Shown: positions 16,339 to 24,095, counted from the stretch's first letter. The stretch: DNA of 26,793 bases from CAYQLT01 sp964418425 (GCA_964418425.1 CAYQLT010000033.1:1-26793), one strand, 5' to 3'. Translations and numbers: made by a program. Notes: generated by a model from the letters alone, not told the origin.

Positions 16339-16785
16339 ATGGCGGGGGTCAACGGGTACGGGAAGCCGGGGGTCAGCCCGTACGGCCGCTATCGGGAGAC
16401 ACAGGTGTTGAGCGCGTCCCCGGGCGAGCTGGTGGTGCTTCTATATGATGGGCTGGTGCGCTTTATCGAGTCCGGCCGCCAGTCCATCGCACGGGGGGAA
16501 ACGGAGGCCGCCCACAAGGCGCTGACTCGGGCCCAAGACATCGTCTTTGAGCTGATGGCGACGCTGAACATGGAGGTCGAGCTGTCCCGCAAGCTGTATG
16601 CCCTTTACAGTTTCTGGGTGGAAAGGCTTATTGAAGCGAACCTGCGTAAGGACGCAACTCTTGTGGAGCCCATCCTGGAGATGGCGAAGAGCCTGCGCGA
16701 TGCATGGAGCCAGGCCGAGCGAAGCCAGGGTGCGAAGCCTGAAGGGTCTGGCAAGACCAAGAGCGTGGATGTGAGGATTAAGTAA
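16339..16785 (+). CDS. fliS: FliS, flagellin export chaperone
   Basis: Cytosolic four-helix chaperone that binds the C-terminus of flagellin and prevents early polymerisation. The 148-aa protein (usual about 125-135) has the signature YRETQVLSASPGELVVLLYDGLVRFIESGRQSI. Later come KALTRAQDIVFELMATLNMEVELSRKLYALYSFWVERLIEANLRKD and LEMAKSLRDAWSQ. The Lys/Ser-rich C-terminal tail of about 20 residues is extra. ATG 16339 has GGAAGGCGG upstream; the frame is open further upstream into the fliD end, but the homology starts here. Confidence 0.93.
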   Translation: MAGVNGYGKPGVSPYGRYRETQVLSASPGELVVLLYDGLVRFIESGRQSIARGETEAAHKALTRAQDIVFELMATLNMEVELSRKLYALYSFWVERLIEANLRKDATLVEPILEMAKSLRDAWSQAERSQGAKPEGSGKTKSVDVRIK

Positions 16786-16787
16786 AC

Positions 16788-17216
16788 ATGGACGTTCGCA
16801 CCTGTGCAGCCCGGGTGCCCGAGTCTCATTCATCGGATGCTCCGACCCGGGACGAGCTGCTGCGGGCGCTCTCGCAACTTCTGGAGCTTGCGCAGGCGGA
16901 GTACGAGGCCCTGGACAGGCGGTGTTTTGCCGATCTCCAGGAGATTGTGGAGAAACGTTGTGATGTGGGCGCCTTCCTGGCCTGTCACGAGGAGAGGTTA
17001 CGAGCCCTGACTCGGGAAACCCCTGAGCTTGTTTCGCGGTTGGCAGGACAAGTGGTCGCATTAGACCGCCGGATCGGGGAGCTGGTCGAGGAATACATGC
17101 ACGAACTCGAGGCGCAGAAACAGGAGATCGAGCGCCTGCGAAGCTGGCTTTTCTCTCACCGTCAGGTGAGGCGGAGTTCGGCCCTGCGTGGTCAGTACTT
17201 CGACGGACGATTCTGA
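16788..17216 (+). CDS. FliT/FlgN-like chaperone candidate
   Basis: A 142-aa, highly charged, almost wholly helical protein that starts 2 nt after the fliS stop. The helices (ELLRALSQLLELAQAEYEALDRRCFADLQEIVEKR and LAGQVVALDRRIGELVEEYMHELEAQKQEIERLRSWL) form the long coiled-coil hairpin typical of FliT and FlgN export chaperones. That protein class varies greatly in sequence, so the assignment rests on the fliD-fliS-x position and on predicted structure, not on a diagnostic motif. No transcription terminator with a U-tract is visible after it. Confidence 0.65.
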   Translation: MDVRTCAARVPESHSSDAPTRDELLRALSQLLELAQAEYEALDRRCFADLQEIVEKRCDVGAFLACHEERLRALTRETPELVSRLAGQVVALDRRIGELVEEYMHELEAQKQEIERLRSWLFSHRQVRRSSALRGQYFDGRF

Positions 17217-17330
17217 GCTCGTCCGTTACTCACAGCGTGCTTACCTCTCCCGGTATGCAGAGCCGCTGGCCTCGCTCGGTACGCAACACGGTCCGGTCTT
17301 TGCCGCCACCCAGGACGCGCTGTCCTTGGC

Positions 17331-19640
17331 TCACCCGAGCAGCTGCAACACGGACTGAGGCACCAGGTTAGCCTGCGCGAGCATCGCGGTGCCCGACTGC
17401 ATCAGGATCTGCTGGCGCACGAATTCCATCATTTCCCGCGCCATGTCCGCATCCCGGATGCGAGATTCCGCGGCCGTGAGGTTCTCCGCCGCGATGAGCA
17501 GGTTCGAAACCGTATGTTCCAGGCGGTTTTGGACGGCTCCCAGGTTCGCCCTTTCGTCGGAGACCTGCAGGATGGCCTGGTCAAGCCGGGAGATCGCGCT
17601 TTCCGCGTTTTCTCTCGTGGTGAGGCTTAACACGTACTCGGTTCGAGTGCCGTTCAGAATGGGGTTGGAGGCGTCGAACCCCGCCTCGTCGGGATCCAGC
17701 GTGGCCAGCCCCAACGCGACAGAGCGCATGTCCGAAATCGAGAGGGCGAGGCTCTCGCCGGCGTTGGCGCCGATCTGGTACGTAATCTGTCCCGTGACGG
17801 CGTCGCTACCCTGACCCGATTGGCCTGTCAGACCAAGGGTTTGGGAGGCATCATCCGAGCCCGTGGCGGTGACGCTGAGGGTGCTCGTGCTTCCTGTGGA
17901 GCCGCTCGTGATGGTAAAGGCCTCGGCGTACTGCACGGTCACGTCCGCCGCCGTGGACGAGGCTGCGTTGATGGCGTTCTGGAGGATGGCTGCCAGGGTT
18001 GCCAGGTCGCTGTAGGTTCCTGGAGGAATGGCGGCCTGCACCTGTTCGCCGTCCACCTCGATGGTCAGGATGTGGTTGGGATCCTGGCCGGCGACCTCGA
18101 GAGCCTCTTGCAGGTTGAGAGCTTGCAGGGCCGAGCCGCCCAGGTTGGTGACGGAGCTGGAGGATCCCGTGGACTGGCTTGTGATGCGAAGGGCCCCGGC
18201 CTGGTCGGAGGCGGTGGCGGCGACATTCGCCTGCGCAAACCGTGCATTCAGCTCCTCGACGACCGCATCGGCGCCGCTGTAGTATCCCTCTGCCAGGGTC
18301 ACGGACACCGGGGTGCCGTCCAGGTCGAAGGATAGGACGTTGTTGGCCTGCAGGGCCTCTTGCCGCAGGTGGGTCTCCTGCGCTCCAAAGAGGCGGTCTA
18401 CGGCAGTCCCGCCGGTGACCTCGATGCGGGAGCCAGCTCCGCCCGCCACGTAGGTCAGGCGCAGGGTGTGGTCGGGGTCGAACCCCACGCGGACTCTGTC
18501 GGCCCCGATTTGTGCGTCAATCTTGCTTTGGATGTCTTGCTTGAGGTCGTTGCGAGTCTTGCCATTCGACCCGTCGTACGTCTGATTGTCCAGGGTGACG
18601 GTGACTTCGTTCCACGTGACGCCGTCATCGGTATAGTGAAACTGCAGCGTATTCGAGGTATCGTCTATCGTCAGGTTGTCTACGCGAAGCGATGCGTCGG
18701 TGATGGTCACGCTTCCAGAAGTAAAGGCCTGCGTGGGACCGTGAAGCCACACGGCGTCGGGATCCACGCCGGAGGAGACCTCGATCGAGGTCGGATCGCC
18801 GAAGAGCGACTGAACTGCATTGCCGCCTGTTACCTCGATGGTGTGGGCCGACCCTGTGGCGTCATGGGTAAGCACCAGGTGGTTTTGATCATCGACCGAA
18901 GCCGTCACGGGAACTCCTGCACCTTGCAACTGGTCGTTGATATCAGCCAAGAGGTCTGCCACTGAAGTGTGGGTTGTGACCGTAAGGGAGATGGTGTAGG
19001 AGGCGCCGTCTACCAAGAGGGTGAGTTCGTTGGCGTCCTCCGTGACGTTCAGGGCCTGTGTAAGGTCAGATGCTCCCGTGAGGTATGTCGGCAGGGCTTT
19101 GGGTGCGCTTCCGCTCAGCGGAGCGCCCTGTACGTACCCAGACGTCGGGGTGTCGCTGATGGTGAGAGGGCCTGTGACGGCGGCTCCGGTGATCCGGGCC
19201 GCGGTCGCAGCCTGGGAGATCCGCTGGCCGTTGAGCAAGCGAACGGTATTGAAGTGGGTCGTGTTGGCAATTAGGTTTACCTGATCCACCAGCTGGCGAA
19301 CCTCCTTTTGGATCTCCTTGCGGTTGTCCTCGGTGAGGGTGTCGCTGGCCGCCTGCACCGCCAGTTCCCGAAGGCGCTGGAGGATGGCGTGAACTTGATC
19401 CAGCGCCCCTTCGGCGGTCTGGATCATGGAGATCGCGTCCTGTGCGTTTCGGGTGGCCTGGCTGAGGCCTCTTACCTGCGATCGCATCAACTCGGAGATG
19501 GTCAGGCCAGCCGCGTCGTCAGCCGCCCGGTTGATCCGCAACCCCGAGGAAAGGCGTTCGAGGTTCTTGGCGATCATGGAGGACGTGTTGTTGAGATTGC
19601 GCCAGGCGTTCAGGGCCATGATGTTGGTGGAGATGCGCAC
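17331..19640 (-). CDS. fliC: Flagellin 2 (769 aa) with Flagellin_IN-like repeats, opposite strand
   Basis: Second filament protein, transcribed against its neighbours. The N-terminal D0/D1 (1-140) reads MRISTNIMALNAWRNLNNTSSMI, LSSGLRINRAADDAAGLTISELMR and RELAVQAASD. The C-terminus (about 680-769) has LEHTVSNLLIAAENLTAAESRIRD, ILMQSGTAMLAQANLVPQ and VLQLLG. The variable region differs from flagellins 1 and 3: it carries four Flagellin_IN-like units (about 201-283, 326-420, 434-514, 523-605). An added stretch with DPDEAGFDASNP interrupts the C-terminal D1 at about 648-680. The GTG start has GGGGG 6 nt upstream. The differing core suggests a specialised or minor filament component, which is inference. 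Confidence 0.95.
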   Translation of the reverse strand: MRISTNIMALNAWRNLNNTSSMIAKNLERLSSGLRINRAADDAAGLTISELMRSQVRGLSQATRNAQDAISMIQTAEGALDQVHAILQRLRELAVQAASDTLTEDNRKEIQKEVRQLVDQVNLIANTTHFNTVRLLNGQRISQAATAARITGAAVTGPLTISDTPTSGYVQGAPLSGSAPKALPTYLTGASDLTQALNVTEDANELTLLVDGASYTISLTVTTHTSVADLLADINDQLQGAGVPVTASVDDQNHLVLTHDATGSAHTIEVTGGNAVQSLFGDPTSIEVSSGVDPDAVWLHGPTQAFTSGSVTITDASLRVDNLTIDDTSNTLQFHYTDDGVTWNEVTVTLDNQTYDGSNGKTRNDLKQDIQSKIDAQIGADRVRVGFDPDHTLRLTYVAGGAGSRIEVTGGTAVDRLFGAQETHLRQEALQANNVLSFDLDGTPVSVTLAEGYYSGADAVVEELNARFAQANVAATASDQAGALRITSQSTGSSSSVTNLGGSALQALNLQEALEVAGQDPNHILTIEVDGEQVQAAIPPGTYSDLATLAAILQNAINAASSTAADVTVQYAEAFTITSGSTGSTSTLSVTATGSDDASQTLGLTGQSGQGSDAVTGQITYQIGANAGESLALSISDMRSVALGLATLDPDEAGFDASNPILNGTRTEYVLSLTTRENAESAISRLDQAILQVSDERANLGAVQNRLEHTVSNLLIAAENLTAAESRIRDADMAREMMEFVRQQILMQSGTAMLAQANLVPQSVLQLLG
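17826..19040 (-). repeat. Four Flagellin_IN-like units in flagellin 2
   Basis: Each unit of about 80-95 residues begins with a strand such as LTLLVDG, VTVTLDN, LSFDLDG or LTIEVDG. Each continues with an amphipathic helix (LLADINDQL, LKQDIQSKIDAQI, VVEELNARF, LAAILQNAIN) and a strand pair (LVLTHD, LRLTYV, LRITSQ, FTITSG). The end pattern is GS-S-IEVTGG-AV--LFG in units 1 and 2 and looser in units 3 and 4. The order on the coding strand is 19040 down to 17826. Confidence 0.65.
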
Positions 19641-19713
19641 GGTAAACCCCCGACACCAAAGGCCCTCCGTGGGCAGGATAGTCGTCCTTGAAGGGTGGTC
19701 GCTCCAGTATAGG

Positions 19714-19740
19714 GAATCGAGCGGTCGGCCCCAAGCTTTA
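19714..19740 (-). promoter_or_regulatory. Putative sigma-28/sigma-D promoter of flagellin 2
   Basis: On the minus strand TAAA (19740-19737), a 15-nt spacer and CTCGATTC (19721-19714), keeping the CGAT core. An overlapping sigma-A-like pair, TTGGGG then 17 nt then TATACT, lies on the same strand, with the -10 at 19711-19706. The leader would be about 65 nt. Confidence 0.5.
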
Positions 19741-19803
19741 GGGGGTTCTTGGGTCGTTGGATGGTCTGGGCTGTCGAGGGCGTAGCGGGTCGCACCTGCC
19801 CTC

Positions 19804-19831
19804 TAAACATGGTGCCGGGGTCTACCGATAC
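19804..19831 (+). promoter_or_regulatory. Putative sigma-28/sigma-D promoter of flagellin 3
   Basis: TAAA (19804-19807), a 16-nt spacer and ACCGATAC (19824-19831), matching the GCCGATAA consensus at six of eight positions. This is the best of the three flagellin promoter matches. The transcript would carry about 215 nt of leader. Confidence 0.6.
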
Positions 19832-20011
19832 AGTGCTGCGGATAGGTCTCGTGATATCCTGTACCAGAGCCAGGAGCGTTGTAACAAAGACGCCGCCGCG
19901 CCATCCGTGCGGCCGGGAGGATCTTCGGTCGGCACGGAGCGAATCTTCCGACAAGCCAGGGCTGTTCCGGTACGGAGGCTGACGTGGGCAAGGAGGCCCG
20001 CCGACCAACGG

Positions 20012-20026
20012 CCGTCCGCAGGACGG
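20012..20026 (+). promoter_or_regulatory. Leader hairpin of flagellin 3
   Basis: CCGTCC (20012-20017), loop GCA, GGACGG (20021-20026): six perfect G/C-rich pairs ending 6 nt before the GGAAAGGG ribosome binding site of flagellin 3. It could tune ribosome access or mRNA stability. Confidence 0.35.
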
Positions 20027-20051
20027 TCCGACGGAAAGGGTTGGGCTTCCT

Positions 20052-22304
20052 ATGCGCATCAACCACAATATCGCCGCGCTCAACGCGTGGCGAAGCCTCA
20101 CACTGACCGACATGTCCCAAACCAAGTCCTTGGAGCGCCTGGCCACCGGCCTTCGCATCAACCGCGCTGCCGACGATGCGGCGGGACTGGCCATCAGCGA
20201 GAAGATGCGGGCGCAGATCCGCGGGCTGTTTCAGGCCTCCCGCAATGCCCAAGATGGGATCTCCATGCTCCAGACCGCGGAAGGTGCTCTCAACGAGGTC
20301 CACGGCATTTTGCAGCGCATGCGAGAGCTGGCTGTGCAGGCAGCCAGTGACGTGGTGACCTCGTCGGATCGGGAGCATATCCAGAAGGAAATCGACCAGC
20401 TCAAGGCTGAAATTGACCGCATTGCCGCGGCGACCGAGTATAACACCAAGAAGCTCCTGAACGGCAGCGCGGCTGCCCTTTGGTCTGCCAGCGACGGAGA
20501 TACTGTGGTTGTAGTCCGGGGCGCCCTCTCAAGCGGCGTGGGAAACTTTCAGCTTACCATCCGAGCACAGGCCGGGGAGGCCGAGATCCTGCGCAGCGAC
20601 ATCATGAAGGTCCGAGAGGATGGCATCGTGACCCGCCTGCAAGTGGACAGCAGCAGCGGGGTAACCAGGGTGGTTCCCACCGGGTTTGGACCGGGGGATT
20701 GGGCGCTCCACACAGAAAGCTCCGCGACCGCTGCGAACGCCTCTGTTTCAGGAGGGCAGACGTTTCAACAAAACACCGCCTCGGGCCCCGCGATTTCAAC
20801 GGTCTCGATCTCGGTGGCGCTTCAGTACAACGCCTCCATGCTGTTCACCGTCACAGAGGTCGACACGTCCACCGACCGGGTCCGTGTGGCCGTTGTGTCG
20901 CACGAATACGCGTCCGGCGGGACGTACGAGCGCCAGGTCGCCGACCTGTGGCTTCAAACCTCTGGTAACAATTCCGGTGTGCAGGTCGGAAACATCACGT
21001 TCGATGCCCTTGATATCAACGACAATATCGATGCCTTCCGGGTCAACGACCGGTGGGTGATCAACATAACCGGGAAGGCCGACACCGGCGACGCGCAGGT
21101 GGTCGTCAGCGCAGGGGGGAACTACTACGACCGCACGCTGAACTTCTCGGCCGGGGCCCTCGACAGCGCGACCCGAACCATTCGAGGATTCTACCTGGGC
21201 TCTGATGGGACAGTCTACGACACATCGCTTCAAATGACCGTTTCGGGAGCGCTTCAAGACGGCAGCCCCGCTGCGAGCTTTACAGTTTCCCGCGGGGGCG
21301 ACGTTGCCGGGAAGACGGTGGCACTCAAGGACATCGACCGGTTCTATGATGCGTCCGGCAATTTCATACTAAACTCTCCCCAGACGGTCACGATTGTTCA
21401 AGGGGACGGAACTAAGGCCTCGTTGACGGTCTTCGGCACCGACACGATCGCTACGCTGGAGGCCAAGCTGAACAAGGCTATCCGGGAGGACCTGGGCCAG
21501 GGCGAACTGGTCGATAACGGTCTCGACCGCTTTGCCACGTACGTGACGAGTCCAGACGCCACCGGCCCTGAGTCGGTACGAGGGAGCTTCGTTATCCGAA
21601 CGGCCATTCCGGGGAAGGCTGGTAAGCTCAACTTCGTCGGGCCGGCCGATCTTCTCGGAGCCCTGAGCCTGGTTACCGTCGAAGAGGCGACGGAGACCAC
21701 TTACCTCGTTTCGGTGCAGGATTTAGACACAGGGGAGGTGGTGGCCACGGATGTCTCGGTTTCGGGCAACAGCCTCATCGGGGTTGTGGATCCCAACGTC
21801 GATGTTCTGTTCGCACCCTCTGCCGGTGTCGAGGCCACGACCTTCGACGTCAACTCCAAGAAATGGACGCATACCCCCGGCTCGACCTCGATCAACATCC
21901 ACTTGATGCCCAACGGCCAGAATATCCACATCGGTGCCAACGCCGGGCAGGGGTTGGATGCTTCGTTTGGCCGCATGGACAGCGTCGCCTTGGGCGTCTC
22001 CAACATCCTGGTGACCAGCGGAGAGCTGGCTAACGAGGCGCTTCCCATCATCGACGGAGCCATCTCCCGGGTCTCCGAGCAGAGGGCCACCATCGGCGCC
22101 CTGCAAAACCGGCTGGAGCACACCATCGCCAACCTGGGGGTAGCCGCCGAAAACCTCGTGGCGGCCGAGTCTCGCATCCGGGACGTGGACATGGCGCAGG
22201 AGATGATGGAGTTCGTCAAGCTTCAGATTCTGATGCAGTCGGGCACCGCGATGCTCGCCCAGGCGAACCAGCGGCCGCAGACCGTGCTGCAGTTGCTGTC
22301 GTAG
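20052..22304 (+). CDS. fliC: Flagellin 3 (750 aa), paralogue of flagellin 1
   Basis: Filament protein very close to flagellin 1 in the D0/D1 ends: MRINHNIAALNAWRSLTLTDMSQTKSLERL, ATGLRINRAADDAAGLAISEKMR and RELAVQAASDVVT at the N-terminus; HTIANLGVAAENLVAAESRIRD, ILMQSGTAMLAQANQRPQ and VLQLLS at the C-terminus. It has a single copy (about 237-411) of the domain that is doubled in flagellin 1. The region after it (KTVALKDIDRFYDASGNFIL.. to DPNVDV) is also shared. The length difference from flagellin 1 (241 aa) is close to one extra unit plus its linker. ATG 20052 has GGAAAGGG 11 nt upstream. Long stretches of exact DNA identity with flagellin 1 occur near the 5' end. Confidence 0.95.
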   Translation: MRINHNIAALNAWRSLTLTDMSQTKSLERLATGLRINRAADDAAGLAISEKMRAQIRGLFQASRNAQDGISMLQTAEGALNEVHGILQRMRELAVQAASDVVTSSDREHIQKEIDQLKAEIDRIAAATEYNTKKLLNGSAAALWSASDGDTVVVVRGALSSGVGNFQLTIRAQAGEAEILRSDIMKVREDGIVTRLQVDSSSGVTRVVPTGFGPGDWALHTESSATAANASVSGGQTFQQNTASGPAISTVSISVALQYNASMLFTVTEVDTSTDRVRVAVVSHEYASGGTYERQVADLWLQTSGNNSGVQVGNITFDALDINDNIDAFRVNDRWVINITGKADTGDAQVVVSAGGNYYDRTLNFSAGALDSATRTIRGFYLGSDGTVYDTSLQMTVSGALQDGSPAASFTVSRGGDVAGKTVALKDIDRFYDASGNFILNSPQTVTIVQGDGTKASLTVFGTDTIATLEAKLNKAIREDLGQGELVDNGLDRFATYVTSPDATGPESVRGSFVIRTAIPGKAGKLNFVGPADLLGALSLVTVEEATETTYLVSVQDLDTGEVVATDVSVSGNSLIGVVDPNVDVLFAPSAGVEATTFDVNSKKWTHTPGSTSINIHLMPNGQNIHIGANAGQGLDASFGRMDSVALGVSNILVTSGELANEALPIIDGAISRVSEQRATIGALQNRLEHTIANLGVAAENLVAAESRIRDVDMAQEMMEFVKLQILMQSGTAMLAQANQRPQTVLQLLS

Positions 22305-22337
22305 CGAAGAGCCCAGCCATCGGAAGCAGGCCAGGAG

Positions 22338-22397
22338 CCCGCCGCAGGGACGGCGGCTTGCGAACCCTGGGGCGTGGGGGGCGCGGGCCGCCGTCCC
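22338..22397 (+). terminator. Overlapping inverted repeats downstream of flagellin 3
   Basis: CCGCCG (22339-22344) can pair with CGGCGG (22351-22356). The same right arm is part of GGGACGGCGGC (22347-22357), which pairs perfectly over 11 bp with GCCGCCGTCCC (22387-22397). The two structures exclude each other. No U-run follows, so this is a terminator-like or 3'-stabilising element rather than a textbook terminator. Confidence 0.45.
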
Positions 22398-22444
22398 AGC
22401 GTGTCGAAGCAGGATACGTGGGCTCGTGTTGACGACGACTTTCT

Positions 22445-22726
22445 TCAAGGGGTTTGCCCCGACCGCTCCCTGGCCTCGGCGATTTCCCGCTCGAGTTCCT
22501 CCGAGCCGTAGTTGAAGACGGACGTCCGGTACCGCCCCAGCGTCTCGAGAAACTCGACCCTGCTCAGCCCGGCCAGGTCAGCAGCCCGACCGGATGAGAT
22601 CCGGCCCATCTCGTAGAGTCTGGCCGCTACGAGAAACCGAAGCTCACGCTCGACCTCGCCCGGCGTCTTGCCGAGCGCCTGAGGAAGGTCCTCAGGATAA
22701 GGTATGTGCAGAATCCTCTGTCCCAC
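22445..22726 (-). CDS. UPF0175 family protein (antitoxin-like, HTH)
   Basis: A 93-aa protein ending in the UPF0175 core: ILHIPYPEDLPQALGKTPGEVERELRFLVAARLYEMGRISSGRAADLAGLSRVEFLETLGRYRTSVFNY. The ISSGRAADLAGLSRVEFLETLGRY part is the helix-turn-helix-like segment. Members are often encoded next to PIN-domain or DUF3368 toxins and are thought to act as antitoxins. No such partner is found on either side here. GTG 22726 is chosen because GGAGG lies 8 nt upstream; the in-frame ATG at 22777 has no Shine-Dalgarno and lies upstream of a TACAAT -10-like box. A GGGG-TTTG-CCCC hairpin lies at the 3' end. Confidence 0.8.
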   Translation of the reverse strand: MGQRILHIPYPEDLPQALGKTPGEVERELRFLVAARLYEMGRISSGRAADLAGLSRVEFLETLGRYRTSVFNYGSEELEREIAEARERSGQTP

Positions 22727-22767
22727 CGCGGCCGCCTCCACAGTTCGCAATCGGGTTGCCCCGCGCC

Positions 22768-22782
22768 ATTGTACCATGTACA
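22768..22782 (-). promoter_or_regulatory. -10 box overlapping an operator-like palindrome before UPF0175
   Basis: TGTAC-CAT-GTACA (22770-22782) is a perfect 5-bp-arm palindrome. The minus-strand hexamer TACAAT (22773-22768), one base off TATAAT, overlaps it, about 42 nt before the GTG start. The -35 is poor. The layout would suit autorepression by the HTH product. Confidence 0.4.
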
Positions 22783-22888
22783 CATAGCCGCGCACAGAGG
22801 CGGCTCTGGTATGACGCCGTCTGTATCGGGCACCCCGGGAGGGCGGTCGCCTCACACGGCGAAGCTTATCGGCCGCGGGGATGACGGG

Positions 22889-23345
22889 TTGGGCAGGCGG
22901 GGCGTTCGGTCGGCGGTCGAGGCCACCTGCCGCCAGCTGAAAGGGCCGATCCACGTTCGGGGGCTGCCACGACGGGCGGCTGAGGCGGCGGGTGTGAAAG
23001 AGCGGCCAGGCGCGCTGGTTACCGTTGGCGAGGCGCTGAGCCGGTTGCGATCCGTGAGCGGGGGCCGGGTAGGGGCTGTATACCGGCGTCGGGAGGGTTC
23101 GAGGACGCCGGTGCGCGAGCTTTTCCTTCAGGCGTACGCGCAGATCCCAGGGTTCGGGGAGGACCCGGGCTCGCCGCCGGAGGGGGCGCGAGCCGGGGAT
23201 ACCCGGCTGCGGCTGGTGCCGCGGGGGCGAAACTACGCGACCGCCGGCGGGCGCGGCCCGTCCAACGAGGTGTTACTTGCTTTGTTGGCCGTTGTATCCC
23301 CGGCGTCATCCTGCGAGCGCGTCCGGCGCCGAGGGCTTCACCCAT
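22889..23345 (+). pseudogene. Mosaic remnant of the 541-aa gene downstream
   Basis: Four blocks match the intact protein encoded at 24250-25875, in order, with the parts between them missing. The N-terminal block LGRRGVRSAVEATCRQL..RRAAEAAGVKERPG..TV-EAL matches intact residues about 1-57. TPVRELFLQAYAQIPGFGEDPGSPPE..RLRLV matches about 247-283. YATAGGRGPSNEVLLALL matches about 391-407. WPLYPRRHPASASGAEGFTHE matches about 461-480 but in another frame. The putative ancestral start is TTG 22889. A 213-aa open frame spans most of it, but three internal losses plus a frameshift make a functional product unlikely. The two copies also share the DNA around the start. Confidence 0.75.
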
Positions 23346-24095
23346 GAGCCATCCGTCGAATCAAGACAAGCGGCCCACCGGGCAGCACCCGTTGCCGGCG
23401 CTACTGCGCCGAGTGGACAGGGACACGCTGGAACAGCTGGTATTGTACGTGACAGAAGGGCGCCCGGATTTGCGCCGCCGGCACCCGCTCTCTCGCCGAA
23501 ACGGCGGCTGCCCTCGCCCCGTGGGAGGAGATCGAGCCGGAGCCGGCACGGCTCGACGAGTCGGGCGGTGTGCGTTGCATGTCGCCCTCGCTGCCTGCCA
23601 CGACTCGCGTGAGCTGCGCTACCTGGCCGGCAGACTGGAGAGCTCCCGCCAGGAGCAGCTCGTCCGTCGAGCCATCAGAATCCACCGGCAGATTGGGGAT
23701 GACGAGCGCTGCCTTCGCCTTCGCCAGCAGCACCTGACAAGCGGCCGGGAGTGGTACGACCTGGTCAGCGCGTGCTTTCGAGGCCGGCGACCGCTCCGGC
23801 TACCTCGAACTTCAGTTCCAGCCGAAGATGGGGCGCCCCACGGCGGAAAGCTACCAGACCTCCCGTTCCCTGTGCAGCGAGCTCGACGCGCCGGCAACCC
23901 GTACGGTCTACGCCGAACAGGCTGCCGTGGTGGCCCGCCTCCGGCACATGTGGGTCGACGTCCTCAAGACTCCGGAGCGCTGGCGGGAGTTTGCCCGGCA
24001 GCTCAAGCATCGCCATCTCCGCTGGCCGGCGTTCCAGGAAGAATTCGCCAGGGTGATTCCGGGCTGGGACGAGCTCTCGCACAAGTTGCGCCTGG
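23346..24095 (+). pseudogene. Frameshifted remnant resembling the C-terminal part of a SWIM zinc-finger family protein
   Basis: Coding-like sequence switches frame repeatedly. Frame 1 has LPALLRRVDRDTLEQLVLYVTEGRPDLRRR (from about 23395). Frame 2 has LAETAAALAPWEEIEPEPARLDESGG (about 23492-23570). Frame 1 again has ELRYLAGRLESSRQEQLV and IGDDERCLRLRQQHLTSGREWYDLV (about 23610-23770). Frame 2 again has AGDRSGYLEL and ERWREFARQLKHRHLRWPAFQEEFARV (about 23790-24060). The order of TPR-like helices, with LrxxHL and an RxxFxxxLKxRHxRxPAF ending, resembles C-terminal regions of SWIM zinc-finger proteins as recalled. The zinc-binding N-terminal part is absent. The family assignment is moderate; the frameshifted, broken state is clearly seen. 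Confidence 0.55.

Larger units (their letters stand above)
19641..20051. other. Divergent intergenic region between flagellins 2 and 3 (411 bp)
   Basis: No credible gene is seen here. It holds two back-to-back sigma-28-like promoters about 63 bp apart, a short leader for flagellin 2 and a leader of about 215 nt for flagellin 3. The leader includes a CCGTCC-GCA-GGACGG hairpin at 20012-20026 just before the Shine-Dalgarno GGAAAGGG. Confidence 0.7.

Noticed and set aside
17312..17326. AGGAC/GTCCT hairpin between the fliT-like gene and flagellin 2 as a bidirectional terminator
   Set aside because: It has only five base pairs and no U-tract on either strand.
22706..23347. Treating the 213-aa open frame as an intact gene
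   Set aside because: Its matching blocks begin far inside the frame (22889), large parts of the paralogue are missing and the last block is in another frame. The front part overlaps the UPF0175 gene antisense.
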